A stretch of DNA of 64,000 bases from Sphingomonas sp. PP-F2F-A104-K0414 (GCF_004340945.1 NZ_SLYD01000004.1:372001-436000); one strand, 5' to 3'; positions 18,164 to 26,573 are shown, counted from the first letter of the stretch. A program made the numbers and translations. Notes: a model not told the origin generated them from the letters alone.

Positions 18164-18167
18164 AGGA

Positions 18168-19430
18168 TTATTGGACCTTCGTCATCACCAGCGACGCGTT
18201 GGTGCCGCCGAAGCCGAACGAGTTGTTCAGCACAGCGCGGACTTCACGCTTCTTGGCGACGTGCGGCACGAGGTCGACACCTACGCAGCTGTCGCTCGGA
18301 TTGTCGAGGTTCAGCGTCGGGGGCACGATCTGGTCGCGCAGCGCGAGGATGCAGAAGATGCTCTCGACCGCGCCGGCACCGCCGAGCAGATGACCGATCG
18401 CCGACTTGGTCGACGACATCGACAGACCCGAGATCGCATCGCCGAACAGGCGACGCACCGCGCCAAGTTCGAGCTCGTCGCCCAAAGGCGTCGAGGTGCC
18501 GTGCGCGTTGATGTAATCGATGTCCTCAAGCGCGAGGCCCGACTTCTTGATCGCCATCTGCATCGATCGGAACGCACCGTCGCCTTCCGGATGTGGCGCG
18601 GTCACGTGATACGCGTCGCCCGACAGGCCGTAGCCGATCACCTCGGCGTACATCTTCGCGCCGCGTGCCTTGGCATGCTCATATTCCTCGAGCACCAGCA
18701 CACCGGCGCCCTCGCCCATCACGAAGCCGTCGCGGTCCTTGTCGTACGGACGCGAGGCCTTTTCGGGCGAATCATTGAAGTTGGTCGACAGCGCGCGGGC
18801 CTGCGCGAACCCGGCGATGCCGAGCGGGCAGACGGTGCCCTCCGCGCCGCCCGCGAGCATCACGTCGGCGTCGTCCATCGCGATCATCCGCGCTGCATCG
18901 CCAATGGCGTGCGCGCCGGTCGAGCAGGCGGTGACGACCGCGTGATTCGGACCGCGCAGGCCGTATTTGATCGAGACCTGGCCCGAGATCAGGTTGATCA
19001 GACGGCCATGGACGAAGTGCGGCGAAACGCGACGCGGGCCCTTGGTGTGGAGGACGATCGATTCGCTCTCGATACCCGGCAGGCCGCCGATACCCGAGCC
19101 GATCGAGACGCCGGCGCGCCAGCTCTCCTCGAGCGTCATCTCGGTGAGGCCAGCGTCTTCGAGAGCCTGACCGGCGGCATCGATGCCGTAGATGATGAAC
19201 GGATCGACCTGACGCTGGACCTTGTGGTCGACGCGCTTGCCGGGATCGAAGCCATATTCGTGGTCAGCCGGCTTCACCTCGCAGGCGATGCGGCACACCT
19301 GATCCGACGCGTCGAAGCGCGTGATCGGGCCCGCGCCCGACTTGCCGGCGAGGATATTCGCCCAGGCCGTTTCAACATCCGCCCCCAGAGGGGTGACCAG
19401 GCCTAGCCCGGTTACGACGACACGCCGCAT
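18168..19430 (-). CDS. fabF: Beta-ketoacyl-ACP synthase II
   Basis: FabF elongates acyl-ACP by condensation with malonyl-ACP. The 420-residue thiolase-fold enzyme starts MRRVVVTGLGLVTPLG; the nucleophile Cys lies in VTACSTGAHAIG, and the two catalytic histidines in NAHGTSTPLGD and SAIGHLLGGAGA. It follows acpP on the minus strand after a spacer containing a terminator-like hairpin. Confidence 0.97.
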   Translation of the reverse strand: MRRVVVTGLGLVTPLGADVETAWANILAGKSGAGPITRFDASDQVCRIACEVKPADHEYGFDPGKRVDHKVQRQVDPFIIYGIDAAGQALEDAGLTEMTLEESWRAGVSIGSGIGGLPGIESESIVLHTKGPRRVSPHFVHGRLINLISGQVSIKYGLRGPNHAVVTACSTGAHAIGDAARMIAMDDADVMLAGGAEGTVCPLGIAGFAQARALSTNFNDSPEKASRPYDKDRDGFVMGEGAGVLVLEEYEHAKARGAKMYAEVIGYGLSGDAYHVTAPHPEGDGAFRSMQMAIKKSGLALEDIDYINAHGTSTPLGDELELGAVRRLFGDAISGLSMSSTKSAIGHLLGGAGAVESIFCILALRDQIVPPTLNLDNPSDSCVGVDLVPHVAKKREVRAVLNNSFGFGGTNASLVMTKVQ

Positions 19431-19452
19431 GGCTTCAAACTCCGTCTGCTCT

Positions 19453-19499
19453 CAAAACGAAACGGCTCCCCGCCCTCTTTGCCCAAGGACGGGGAGCCG
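19453..19499 (-). terminator. Intrinsic terminator or attenuator between acpP and fabF
   Basis: A perfect 10-bp stem (cggctccccg at 19463-19472 with 19490-19499) and, on the minus strand after the stem, a T-rich tract tttcgttttg. It lies 53 bp past the acpP stop. Such a site would end most acpP transcripts and let a fraction read into fabF, fitting the much greater need for acyl carrier protein. Confidence 0.7.
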
Positions 19500-19551
19500 C
19501 TCAAATCACACCCTTCAGGGCAGGTCCAAAGTTTTGAACCCTAGACCCTGA

Positions 19552-19788
19552 TCAGGCCTTGTGCTCGTCGATATAGGTGATCGCGTCCTTGACGGTCGCA
19601 ATCTTCTCGGCGGCGTCATCGGGGATCTCGACACCGAATTCTTCCTCGAACGCCATGACGAGTTCGACGATGTCGAGGCTGTCTGCGCCCAGGTCGTCGA
19701 TGAAGCTCGCGTCCTCGGTCACCTTGTCGGCTTCGACGCCGAGATGCTCGACGACGATCTTCTTCACGCGGTCAGCGGTCTCGCTCAT
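19552..19788 (-). CDS. acpP: Acyl carrier protein
   Basis: AcpP carries growing acyl chains on a phosphopantetheine arm. The 78-residue acidic protein has the attachment serine in [12 protein letters not shown] and the usual helix [15 protein letters not shown] use the ATG at 19788 ([10 protein letters not shown]), preceded by a GAGGGAA ribosome-binding site, rather than the longer frame starting at 19863. Located between fabG and fabF as in most proteobacteria. Confidence 0.97.
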   Translation of the reverse strand: MSETADRVKKIVVEHLGVEADKVTEDASFIDDLGADSLDIVELVMAFEEEFGVEIPDDAAEKIATVKDAITYIDEHKA

Positions 19789-19865
19789 GGTAGTTCCCTC
19801 TTCAAATCTGGGGGTTTTCGGTATTTCCTGAACGCACCTAGAACGCGGCAGTTCAGCGCGCAAGT

Positions 19866-20603
19866 TCAGATCATCGCCATCCCGCCGTTCACGTGCACGG
19901 TTTGTCCCGTGACGTACCCGGCTTCACGACTGGCAAGGTACACGATCGCCGCGCCGATGTCTGCGCCTTCGCCGAGGCGACCGGCGGGAATCTTCGCGGT
20001 GAGCGCGGTCTTCTGCGCGTCGGGCAGCGCGTCGGTCATCGGCGACGTGATGAAACCGGGCGCGACGCAGTTGACGGTGATGCCGCGGCTGGCGAGTTCC
20101 TGTGCCATCGATTTCGACATGCCGATCAGGCCGGCCTTCGACGCTGCGTAGTTCGCCTGGCCGGGATTGCCGGTGACGCCGACGATCGAGGTGACCGAGA
20201 TCATCCGGCCAAAGCGTGCCTTCATCATCGGCTTGGCGGCGGCGCGCATGAGGCGGAACGCGGCTTCGAGATTGACGCGGATGACACTGTCCCACTCGTC
20301 GTCCTTCATCCGCATCGCGATATTGTCGCGGGTGACGCCGGCGTTGTTGACGAGGATGTCTAGCTTGCCGAGCTTCTCTACCGCTTGTGGAACGAGCGCG
20401 TCGACGGCGGCGGCGTCGGAGAGGTTGCAGGGGAGCGCTATGTGATCGCCGACGAGGCTCGCGCGGAAGGCTTCGAGCTTGTCGGCGTTGGAGCCGGATA
20501 CGGCGAGGCGGGCGCCTTGGGCGGCTAGGGCCTTGGCGATCTCGGACCCGATCCCGCCGGATGCCCCGGTAACGAGGGCGGTCATGCCTGTGAGGTCGAA
20601 CAT
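19866..20603 (-). CDS. fabG: 3-oxoacyl-ACP reductase
   Basis: FabG reduces beta-ketoacyl-ACP with NADPH. The 245-residue short-chain dehydrogenase shows the cofactor motif [16 protein letters not shown] (in [11 protein letters not shown]), the catalytic Ser in [10 protein letters not shown] and the YAASKAG active-site Tyr/Lys. The C-terminus ([13 protein letters not shown]) is typical of FabG rather than of general SDRs. In related genomes fabD lies directly upstream; here a two-gene cassette on the other strand intervenes. Confidence 0.96.
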   Translation of the reverse strand: MFDLTGMTALVTGASGGIGSEIAKALAAQGARLAVSGSNADKLEAFRASLVGDHIALPCNLSDAAAVDALVPQAVEKLGKLDILVNNAGVTRDNIAMRMKDDEWDSVIRVNLEAAFRLMRAAAKPMMKARFGRMISVTSIVGVTGNPGQANYAASKAGLIGMSKSMAQELASRGITVNCVAPGFITSPMTDALPDAQKTALTAKIPAGRLGEGADIGAAIVYLASREAGYVTGQTVHVNGGMAMI

Positions 20604-20691
20604 GGATGAGACTCCAACTTGTTTTCAGAATGCTTTTGTTGACTACTGGGAACGCCTATATCGACCGTTCACAAATGCAACGAGGTGCGTA

Positions 20692-20928
20692 ATGGCGATC
20701 GACTCGACCCCAGTGTCTACCGTGTCGTCCGGGCTTGAGACGGCCACCGTCCAACTGCCCTCCGACACTTTGGATTTTTTACGCCACGAGGCCGAAAAGC
20801 GGGGTGTTTCTACCGGAGATATGGTCCGCATAGCGCTTGGTACGCAGAAATTCCTACTCGAGGCCGTCGATAGTGGTGCGAAGTTGCAGTTCAAAGGCAA
20901 GGACCGAACGCTGGACGTATCGATCTAG
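20692..20928 (+). CDS. Small ribbon-helix-helix-like protein of unknown function
   Basis: A 78-residue protein. The core (TATVQLPSDTLDFLRHEAEK then RGVSTGDMVRIALG) has the strand-helix-helix pattern of CopG/Arc-type regulators, and the tail KFLLEAVDSGAKLQFKGK resembles a C-terminal extension seen on some stand-alone family members. ATG at 20692 is preceded by GAGGTG at 4 nt. Reads opposite to the fab genes on both sides, with visibly lower GC (31 of 60 bases at 20761-20820, versus 41 of 60 at 20041-20100 in fabG). Followed 34 bp later by a membrane protein, probably its partner. No function can be assigned. Confidence 0.72.
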   Translation: MAIDSTPVSTVSSGLETATVQLPSDTLDFLRHEAEKRGVSTGDMVRIALGTQKFLLEAVDSGAKLQFKGKDRTLDVSI

Positions 20929-20962
20929 CGACGGGAGGTGCCGTTCTTAAAAGGGATGAATC

Positions 20963-21310
20963 GTGGAGAGAGATCTCGATGCTGAAACGGCACCCGGCCT
21001 CGCTGCCGGCCCCCCGAAAATCACAACCTACGTGCCGATCGTCGCGGAAACGCTAGATACGACCGTGCGCAAATGGGTCAGCTACCTGTTGCTCGCCGTA
21101 CTGACCGCAGTCATCGTAGCAGGCTTTATCGACCTGTTCCTCATCAACGCTGAAAAAGGCGTCAATGCTGACTCGGGCCCGGCGGCAGATGCAACGCGGC
21201 TTATGAACCTTATGAACCTGGTATTCGGCCCAGTGGTCACGCTGTTCAGTTCGGTAGTCGGCTTCTACTTTGGCGCTCGGACGGCCAAAGAGGGTACGAC
21301 CGGTGGCTGA
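20963..21310 (+). CDS. Small two-helix membrane protein, partner of the RHH-like gene
   Basis: A 115-residue protein starting at GTG 20963 after an AGGGA site. A soluble N-terminus of about 38 residues precedes two transmembrane helices (about residues 39-62 and 85-104) separated by a polar loop (INAEKGVNADSGPAADATRL). The end (FYFGARTAKEG) is cytoplasmic-like. I recognise no family. Its close spacing to the ribbon-helix-helix-like gene and shared orientation suggest a two-gene unit. Convergent with fabD, 70 bp away. Confidence 0.7.
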   Translation: MERDLDAETAPGLAAGPPKITTYVPIVAETLDTTVRKWVSYLLLAVLTAVIVAGFIDLFLINAEKGVNADSGPAADATRLMNLMNLVFGPVVTLFSSVVGFYFGARTAKEGTTGG

Positions 21311-21380
21311 AACGGCTCCTCTGGCTGGCACCCGCCCCCATCCAAGGCGACGGGCTTATCCAGCGCACACCGGACGTGAG

Positions 21381-22340
21381 TCAAAGTTGGCGAACGAGTT
21401 CCTCGATGTCGTCCATCGTGATGACGCTCGTCGTTTCGACGTCGGGGGTAATGCGCTTGACCATCGGGCTAAGCACCTTGCCGCCGAATTCGACGAAGTG
21501 GCCGACGCCCGCCGCATGCATCGCCAACACTGATTCGCGCCAGCGGACCATGCCGGTGACCTGTTGGACCAATAGATGACGGATCGCACCGGGGTCGGCG
21601 ACGGCGGTTGCGTCCACGTTGGCGAAAACCGGGACCAGAGGCGCGCGGAGGTCTGCGTCGAGAAGCGCGGCCTCCATCGCTTCGGCAGCAGGCTGCATCA
21701 GGGGGCAGTGGAAGGGGGCGGAGACGGGCAAGAGAAGCGCGCGCTTGGCACCAAGGTCCTTGGCGAGCGCGATCGCCTTTTCGATGGCGAGGCGGTGGCC
21801 GGAGATGACGACCTGCGACGGATCGTTGTCGTTGGCGACGGTGCAGATCAGTTCGGGGCCACCTTCCGCGAGGATCGCGTCGACCGCGGCGCCAGCAATT
21901 ACCTGCGCCTTTTCGAGGTCGGTGCCGAGCAACGCTGCCATCGCACCCTCGCCTACCGGGACCGCCGCCTGCATCGCGCGGCCGCGAAGTTTCAGGAGCC
22001 GCGCGGTGGTCGACAGGTCGAGCGCACCGGCGGCACACAGGGCGGTATATTCGCCGAGACTGTGGCCGGCGACGTAATCGGCCTTGTCGGCGAGGCGGAT
22101 GCCGCCTTCCTTCTCGGCGACGCGCAAGGTGGCGATCGCGTTCGCCATGATCGCTGGCTGAGCGTTCTCGGTGAGGAGCAGGTCGTCCGCGGGCCCCTCG
22201 CTCATGAGGCGGAAAAGGTGCTGGCCGAGCGCCTCGTCGACTTCGGCGAAAACCTCGCGGGCGGTGGCACTGGCGTCGGCGAGCGCCTTGCCCATGCCGA
22301 CAGACTGGCTCCCCTGGCCGGGGAAGATGAACGCGCGCAT
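21381..22340 (-). CDS. fabD: Malonyl-CoA:ACP transacylase
   Basis: FabD loads malonyl groups onto ACP. The 319-residue product starts MRAFIFPGQGSQSVGMGKAL, has the catalytic Ser in VAGHSLGEYTAL and the acyl-binding Arg/His region downstream (PVSAPFHCPLM). An AGGAGAGG lies upstream of the ATG at 22340; the frame extends further but that part reads as non-conserved. First gene of the fab cluster, but separated from fabG by the opposite-strand cassette. Confidence 0.96.
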   Translation of the reverse strand: MRAFIFPGQGSQSVGMGKALADASATAREVFAEVDEALGQHLFRLMSEGPADDLLLTENAQPAIMANAIATLRVAEKEGGIRLADKADYVAGHSLGEYTALCAAGALDLSTTARLLKLRGRAMQAAVPVGEGAMAALLGTDLEKAQVIAGAAVDAILAEGGPELICTVANDNDPSQVVISGHRLAIEKAIALAKDLGAKRALLLPVSAPFHCPLMQPAAEAMEAALLDADLRAPLVPVFANVDATAVADPGAIRHLLVQQVTGMVRWRESVLAMHAAGVGHFVEFGGKVLSPMVKRITPDVETTSVITMDDIEELVRQL

Positions 22341-22540
22341 GGCCTCTCCTCTGTGTTGGGTCTTCGTTTGAGCGCGGGGCCTATAAAGGTGTGCGGCGAG
22401 TTGCAACCTGAACGAACCCCGCGGCCTTGCGACAATATGCGACCATTTCGCCGACCTTGCGACAAGCGCCTGCGACAATCGACTCCCAGATTATGGAGGA
22501 CGCCGCAGCAACGGCGCCGTGTTTCAAACGGGAGATTATC

Positions 22541-22900
22541 ATGAAGAAGTTCATCCTCAGCGCACTTACCGCTACCCTTGTCGCCAGCCCGCTGCTCGCC
22601 GCAGCGCCTGCCGAAGCGCAGCAGCGTCGCGAAGTCACCACCGTGCGCCATGACGACAACAACGGCCGCACCGTCGTCACCAAGCGCACCGTCGTCCGCA
22701 CGCCGCAGTATCGCAACTGGCGCGCCGGCCAGCGCTTCGATCGTCGCCAGGCTCAGAACTACCGGGTGATCACGACGTACCGCAACTATCGCCTCGCCGC
22801 CCCGCCGCGTGGCAGCCAGTGGGTCCGCTCGGGCAATGACGCACTGCTGATCAACGGTCGCGGCAACGTGGTCCAGGTTCGTGGCGGCGCGTTCCGGTAA
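22541..22900 (+). CDS. RcnB-like periplasmic protein
   Basis: A 119-residue exported protein: signal peptide MKKFILSALTATLVASPLLA with likely cleavage after AEA, then a basic, Arg/Tyr-rich mature part. The end (YRLAAPPRGSQWVR, DALLINGRGNVVQV) matches the RcnB family, named for a nickel/cobalt homeostasis protein in E. coli. In sphingomonads this family is expanded and metal specificity is not shown. GGGAG precedes the ATG. Between fabD (divergent) and rpsF. Confidence 0.82.
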   Translation: MKKFILSALTATLVASPLLAAAPAEAQQRREVTTVRHDDNNGRTVVTKRTVVRTPQYRNWRAGQRFDRRQAQNYRVITTYRNYRLAAPPRGSQWVRSGNDALLINGRGNVVQVRGGAFR

Positions 22901-22965
22901 TCGGGCCGGTAACACCTACCATTACCTTGCCTTTGCCGGATAATCGGCTAAGGCCCATTGCAACC

Positions 22966-22993
22966 GGGGTGAGAGATTCGCGTCTCTCGCCCC
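22966..22993 (+). terminator. Hairpin between the RcnB-like gene and rpsF
   Basis: An 11-bp stem (ggggtgagaga with tctctcgcccc, one G-T pair) with a 6-nt loop, followed by tgtttgcatt. It could end the RcnB-like transcript or be part of an rpsF leader. The trailing T-run is poor, so the call is moderate. Confidence 0.5.
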
Positions 22994-23072
22994 TGTTTGC
23001 ATTCTAGACGACAGCCGGAGGGGTGCACGCATGGGGCGTGTATCAGCGATCGGCCAAGACGAAGGACAAGAC

Positions 23073-23507
23073 ATGGCTCTTTACGAGCACGTGTTCCTTG
23101 CGCGCCAGGATCTGGCACAAGCGCAGGTGGACGCACTGGCGGAAATCGCCACCAAGATCGTGAACGACAACGAAGGTCGGGTCGTAAAGACCGAGAACTG
23201 GGGCCTGCGTTCGCTGGCGTACAAGATCGCCAAGAACCGCAAGGCGCACTATGTCATGCTCGAGATCGATGCCCCGGGCAGCGTGATCGCAGAGCTGGAG
23301 CGCCAGACCCAGATCAACGAAGACATCATCCGTTACATGACGGTCAAGGTCGACACCCTCGAAGAGGGCCCGACCGTGATGATGCGCAAGCAGGATCGTG
23401 ACCGCGAGCGTCGTGGCGACCGTGAGGGTGGCCGTGGCGACCGTCCCGATCGTGGCGATCGTCCGGACCGTGGTCCCCGTCGTGACCGCGAAGAGGGAGC
23501 TGAATAA
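23073..23507 (+). CDS. rpsF: 30S ribosomal protein S6
   Basis: S6 binds the central domain of 16S rRNA together with S18. The 144-residue protein has the ferredoxin-like body ([40 protein letters not shown]) to about residue 100 and then a long tail of Arg, Asp and Gly ([15 protein letters not shown]...), including repeated GDRPDRG units. Such tails are usual in sphingomonads and other alphaproteobacteria. ATG at 23073 is used rather than the upstream ATG at 23031. First gene of rpsF-rpsR-rplI. Confidence 0.97.
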   Translation: MALYEHVFLARQDLAQAQVDALAEIATKIVNDNEGRVVKTENWGLRSLAYKIAKNRKAHYVMLEIDAPGSVIAELERQTQINEDIIRYMTVKVDTLEEGPTVMMRKQDRDRERRGDREGGRGDRPDRGDRPDRGPRRDREEGAE

Positions 23508-23509
23508 TC

Positions 23510-23734
23510 ATGGCACGTCCATTCTTCCGCCGCCGCAAGAGCTGCCCGTTCTCCGCCAAAGACGCTCCCCGGATCGACTATAAGGACGTCCGGTTGCTGC
23601 AGGGCTTCGTGTCCGAGCGTGGCAAGATCGTCCCTTCGCGCATCACGTCTGTTGCCGCGAAGAAGCAGCGCGAACTGGCCCAGGCCATCAAGCGCGCGCG
23701 TCATCTGGGCTTGCTGCCCTACATCGTTAAGTAA
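23510..23734 (+). CDS. rpsR: 30S ribosomal protein S18
   Basis: A 74-residue protein with the S18 signature: [37 protein letters not shown] and [11 protein letters not shown]. Starts 2 bp after the rpsF stop, so translation is coupled. S18 forms a heterodimer with S6 on the small subunit platform. Confidence 0.98.
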   Translation: MARPFFRRRKSCPFSAKDAPRIDYKDVRLLQGFVSERGKIVPSRITSVAAKKQRELAQAIKRARHLGLLPYIVK

Positions 23735-23746
23735 GGACACGCCCAC

Positions 23747-24343
23747 ATGGACGTCATTCTGCTTGAGCGCGTCGAAAAGCTTGGTGCTATCGGCGACGTG
23801 GTGAAGGTCAAGGACGGTTACGCGCGTAACTTCCTGCTTCCCAACAAGAAGGCGCTTCGTTCCAACGAAGCCAACCGCAAGGTGTTCGAGTCGAACCGTG
23901 CGAAGATCGAATCGGACAACGCATCGCGTCGCAGCGATGCCGAGACCGAAGCGAAGACCTTCAACGACGCGACCGTGACCCTGATCCGTCAGGCGTCGAA
24001 CACCGGTCAGCTCTACGGTTCGGTCGCGGTTCGCGATCTGGTCGATGCGCTGGTGGCCGACGGTCACAAGGTCGGCAAGTCGGCGATCGTGCTCGACAAG
24101 CCGATCAAGGCCATCGGTGTCTACACCGTCAAGGTATCGCTGCACCCCGAGGTGTCGGTGGCCGTCAAGGTCAACGTCGCCCGCTCGCCTGAAGAGGCCG
24201 AGATGCAGGCTTCGGGCGTCGACGTGATGTCGTCGATGTTCGAGCGCGACGAGGCTGGCTTCGTCGAGGATTACGATCCGAACGCAGAGCCCGGCGCGAC
24301 CGCCGAAGCACCGCGCGACCAGGAGGAAGAAGCGCAGGGTTGA
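23747..24343 (+). CDS. rplI: 50S ribosomal protein L9
   Basis: The 198-residue L9 starts MDVILLERVEKLGAIGDVVKV with the family signature GYARNFLLPNKKA. A central helix links the N-terminal RNA-binding domain to the C-terminal domain (around residues 75-150). An acidic tail (NAEPGATAEAPRDQEEE) extends it beyond the E. coli length of 149. Last gene of the S6-S18-L9 operon, followed by a strong terminator. Confidence 0.97.
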   Translation: MDVILLERVEKLGAIGDVVKVKDGYARNFLLPNKKALRSNEANRKVFESNRAKIESDNASRRSDAETEAKTFNDATVTLIRQASNTGQLYGSVAVRDLVDALVADGHKVGKSAIVLDKPIKAIGVYTVKVSLHPEVSVAVKVNVARSPEEAEMQASGVDVMSSMFERDEAGFVEDYDPNAEPGATAEAPRDQEEEAQG

Positions 24344-24372
24344 TCCCTTCGCTTCCCTTCTAGCCGATACAG

Positions 24373-24407
24373 AAAGGCCCGCCCGGAGTGAGCCGGGCGG
24401 GCCTTTT
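24373..24407 (+). terminator. Intrinsic terminator of the rpsF-rpsR-rplI operon
   Basis: A perfect 14-bp stem, aaaggcccgcccgg (24373-24386) with 24393-24406, a 6-nt loop, and a tttt-cttttg tract. The A-rich left base makes it usable from both strands. It starts 30 bp after the rplI stop. Confidence 0.92.
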
Positions 24408-24430
24408 CTTTTGTGCTTTTGCGACGGGTG

Positions 24431-24508
24431 TCAGGGGCAGGTTACGCAGGCGCCGATCATTGCTGCGAAGGGGATGAGGGCGCAGAGGATGGGGACTAGG
24501 TGTTTCAT
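24431..24508 (-). CDS. Possible very small lipoprotein or membrane peptide
   Basis: A 25-residue frame, ATG 24508 to TGA 24431: MKHLVPILCALIPFAAMIGA followed by CVTCP. A basic N-terminus, a hydrophobic core and IGAC resemble a lipoprotein signal with a minimal mature part, somewhat like entericidin-type peptides. No clear Shine-Dalgarno is visible, and such frames arise by chance. It is placed alone between the rplI terminator and a palindromic element. Confidence 0.3.
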   Translation of the reverse strand: MKHLVPILCALIPFAAMIGACVTCP

Positions 24509-24625
24509 GACCGGGTGACTCTTGGGAGTGTTATCCGGTTAATGCGCGGGATGTGGAAAGGTTGCCGAGAGGTGAACGAATTTTGTACCGATCGGTTTTC
24601 GGTGCGGAAGAAGCCACCCTCCACC

Positions 24626-24730
24626 ACCACCCCGGCGAAGGCCGGGGCCCAATTGGCAAGGTCGGAGTGACGACGTCCTGCGCTTAGTTGACGCCGCCCC
24701 CAATTGGGCCCCGGCCTTCGCCGGGGTGGT
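24626..24730. repeat. Palindromic element, family C
   Basis: accacc-ccggcgaaggccgg left arm and its exact inverted copy, with cccaattgg/ccaattggg inner flanks and a 40-nt centre. It lies 15 bp from the rmuC stop. Confidence 0.93.
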
Positions 24731-24745
24731 TCACAACTGGCAATG

Positions 24746-26197
24746 TCAGCTTTCTACGTTTTCCGGCTTTTCGATCAGCGCAGGCCCCTCGCCTAGCGCT
24801 AGTGCGTCGACCGAAGATACGTCCTCAAGATCTCGCGCGCCGGTCTCGATGTTCAGATCGCGGAATTTGCGGCCCGTTACCATCAGGCGGCCGTTGAACG
24901 AGTTGGTGAAGCCGTTGAAGTTCTTCACCGCGCTGTTGAGGCCGACGCCGACTTTGCGCAGGTCGTCTGCGACCTTCGCAAGGCGATCGTGCATTTCCTT
25001 GCCGAGTTCGCCGATCTTCCGTGCTTCGTTGGCGAGTTTTTCCTGGCGCCAAACCGCCGCGACTGTGCGGGCGATCGCGATCAGGTTGGTGGGGGTGGCG
25101 AGCAAGACGCGCTTTTCGAAGGCGAAGTCCCAGAGTGTCGGGTCGTGTTCAAGCGCGGCGGAGAGGAAATGCTCGCCGGGGACGAACATGATGACGTAGT
25201 CGGGGGTGTCGGCGAACTGGCTCCAATAGGCCTTGTTGCCGAGGCCGTTGACGTGCGCGCGCATCGAGGCTGCGTGCGCCGCGAGGCCGATCAGGCGTTC
25301 GGCGTCGTCGACTGCGCCGAATGCATCCTGGTACGCGTTGAGCGAGACCTTGGCGTCGATCACCAGAGCTCGGCCGCCGGGGACGCGGATGATCGCGTCG
25401 GGGCGGAGGCGGGCGCCATCGTCGCCTACCGCGACAGAGACTTCCGTCTGGAAGTCGGTGTGTTCGCTGAGGCCGCAGGTTTCGAGGACGTTCTTCAGCT
25501 GCTGCTCACCCCAGCGGCCGCGCGACTTGGGGGCGTTGCGCAAGGAATTGACGAGCTTGGCGGCTTCGGTGGAGACCTTTTCCTGGCCGAGGCGCATCTG
25601 CTCGATCTGGCCCTTGAGGTCGCCGAATGCGTCGCGGCGCTCGGCTTCTACCTTTGCGACGCCCTCTTCATAGCGTTGCAGGCGGTCGCTGACGGGTTGC
25701 AGCATCGACTTGAGGTTGAGACCGGCGGATTCTTCGGACTGGCGGAAGCGAGCGTCGGCGCGTTCGAGGAAGGTCTTCTGCGCGTCGCTGAGCAGCTTGT
25801 TGGCGACGTCGCCGAACTGCGCTGCCATCACGTCCTTGGCCTCTCGGAGTTCGAGCAGCCGCGCTTCGAATGCCTCGCCTTGGGCTTTGAGCGTCGCGAT
25901 TTCGGTGCGGGCGGCGTCTCGGTCGGCGCGGATCGTGCCTAGGTCGAGGCGCAAGCGATCGGTGTCGGTGGCGCGCTCGGCGTTCTGCGCGCGGAGCGTG
26001 GCGAGGTCCTGCATCGCGGCGTTGCGTTCGCGTTCGACCGCGTCGCGCGCGGTGCGGATGAGATCGGCGTCGGCGACCTTGGTTTGGGCGACGGCAAGTT
26101 CGCTGGCTAGGGTGGCGGCTCGGCGGGAGGCGAGGAGCCAGCCGAGGAGGATGCCGGCGGCTAGCGCGAGGACGGCGATGATGGCGAACTCAGCCAT
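24746..26197 (-). CDS. rmuC: DNA recombination protein RmuC
   Basis: RmuC limits rearrangement at inverted repeats and has a nuclease-like fold. The 483-residue protein has an N-terminal membrane helix (about residues 4-22), a long coiled coil (about 30-190), and the RmuC domain from about 200, with RGRWGEQQLKNVLETCGL, RPDAIIRVPGG and VIDAKVSLNAY. The last motif fits the PD-(D/E)xK-like core. Monocistronic. Its presence is of some interest in a chromosome rich in palindromes. Confidence 0.93.
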   Translation of the reverse strand: MAEFAIIAVLALAAGILLGWLLASRRAATLASELAVAQTKVADADLIRTARDAVERERNAAMQDLATLRAQNAERATDTDRLRLDLGTIRADRDAARTEIATLKAQGEAFEARLLELREAKDVMAAQFGDVANKLLSDAQKTFLERADARFRQSEESAGLNLKSMLQPVSDRLQRYEEGVAKVEAERRDAFGDLKGQIEQMRLGQEKVSTEAAKLVNSLRNAPKSRGRWGEQQLKNVLETCGLSEHTDFQTEVSVAVGDDGARLRPDAIIRVPGGRALVIDAKVSLNAYQDAFGAVDDAERLIGLAAHAASMRAHVNGLGNKAYWSQFADTPDYVIMFVPGEHFLSAALEHDPTLWDFAFEKRVLLATPTNLIAIARTVAAVWRQEKLANEARKIGELGKEMHDRLAKVADDLRKVGVGLNSAVKNFNGFTNSFNGRLMVTGRKFRDLNIETGARDLEDVSSVDALALGEGPALIEKPENVES

Positions 26198-26363
26198 TTT
26201 GCGCGGCCGAAACTGGAGTGAAGTATAGGAAGTTTAGACGCTGGCGCAGCATTTCCTTGGGAGGAGATGGGGGCGTTAGCGGGCGGTTTTGGGGAGCGAA
26301 TGGGGACGTCATGCTTGGAACATACGTCGAACGGTTGATGTAGGACAATCGGAATATTGTTTT
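26198..26363. other. Spacer upstream of rmuC, no gene seen
   Basis: First part of a 450-bp gap between rmuC (transcribed leftward) and def. No open frame with a credible start or composition. It must carry the rmuC promoter. The rest of the gap is taken up by two palindromic elements. Confidence 0.6.
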
Positions 26364-26435
26364 GCCGCGGAGGCGGGAGTCTAGGGTTACTGACGGTGGT
26401 GCTGGTAGTCTTGGGCCCCTGCCTTCGCGGGGGAA
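26364..26435. repeat. Degenerate palindromic element, family A
   Basis: The right arm gggcccctgccttcgcgggggaac is typical of family A; the left arm (gccgcggaggcgggagtctag) has decayed and pairs imperfectly. Immediately followed by a family C element at 26468. Confidence 0.7.
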
Positions 26436-26467
26436 CTTGGGGGCGGGTCGGCACCTACTCCACCAGC

Positions 26468-26573
26468 ACTACCCCGGCGGAGGCCGGGGCCCAGTTGGGG
26501 GACGTTGCCAACTTAGGGCAGCGCGTCGTTACTAGGACCTTTCCAACTGGGCCCCGGCCTTCGCCGGGGTGGT
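26468..26573. repeat. Palindromic element, family C
   Basis: Left arm ccccggc-ggag-gccgggg and inverted right arm ccccggc-cttc-gccgggg, with cagttgg/ccaactgg flanks. Lies 74 bp from the def stop, in tandem with the decayed family A copy. Confidence 0.92.
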
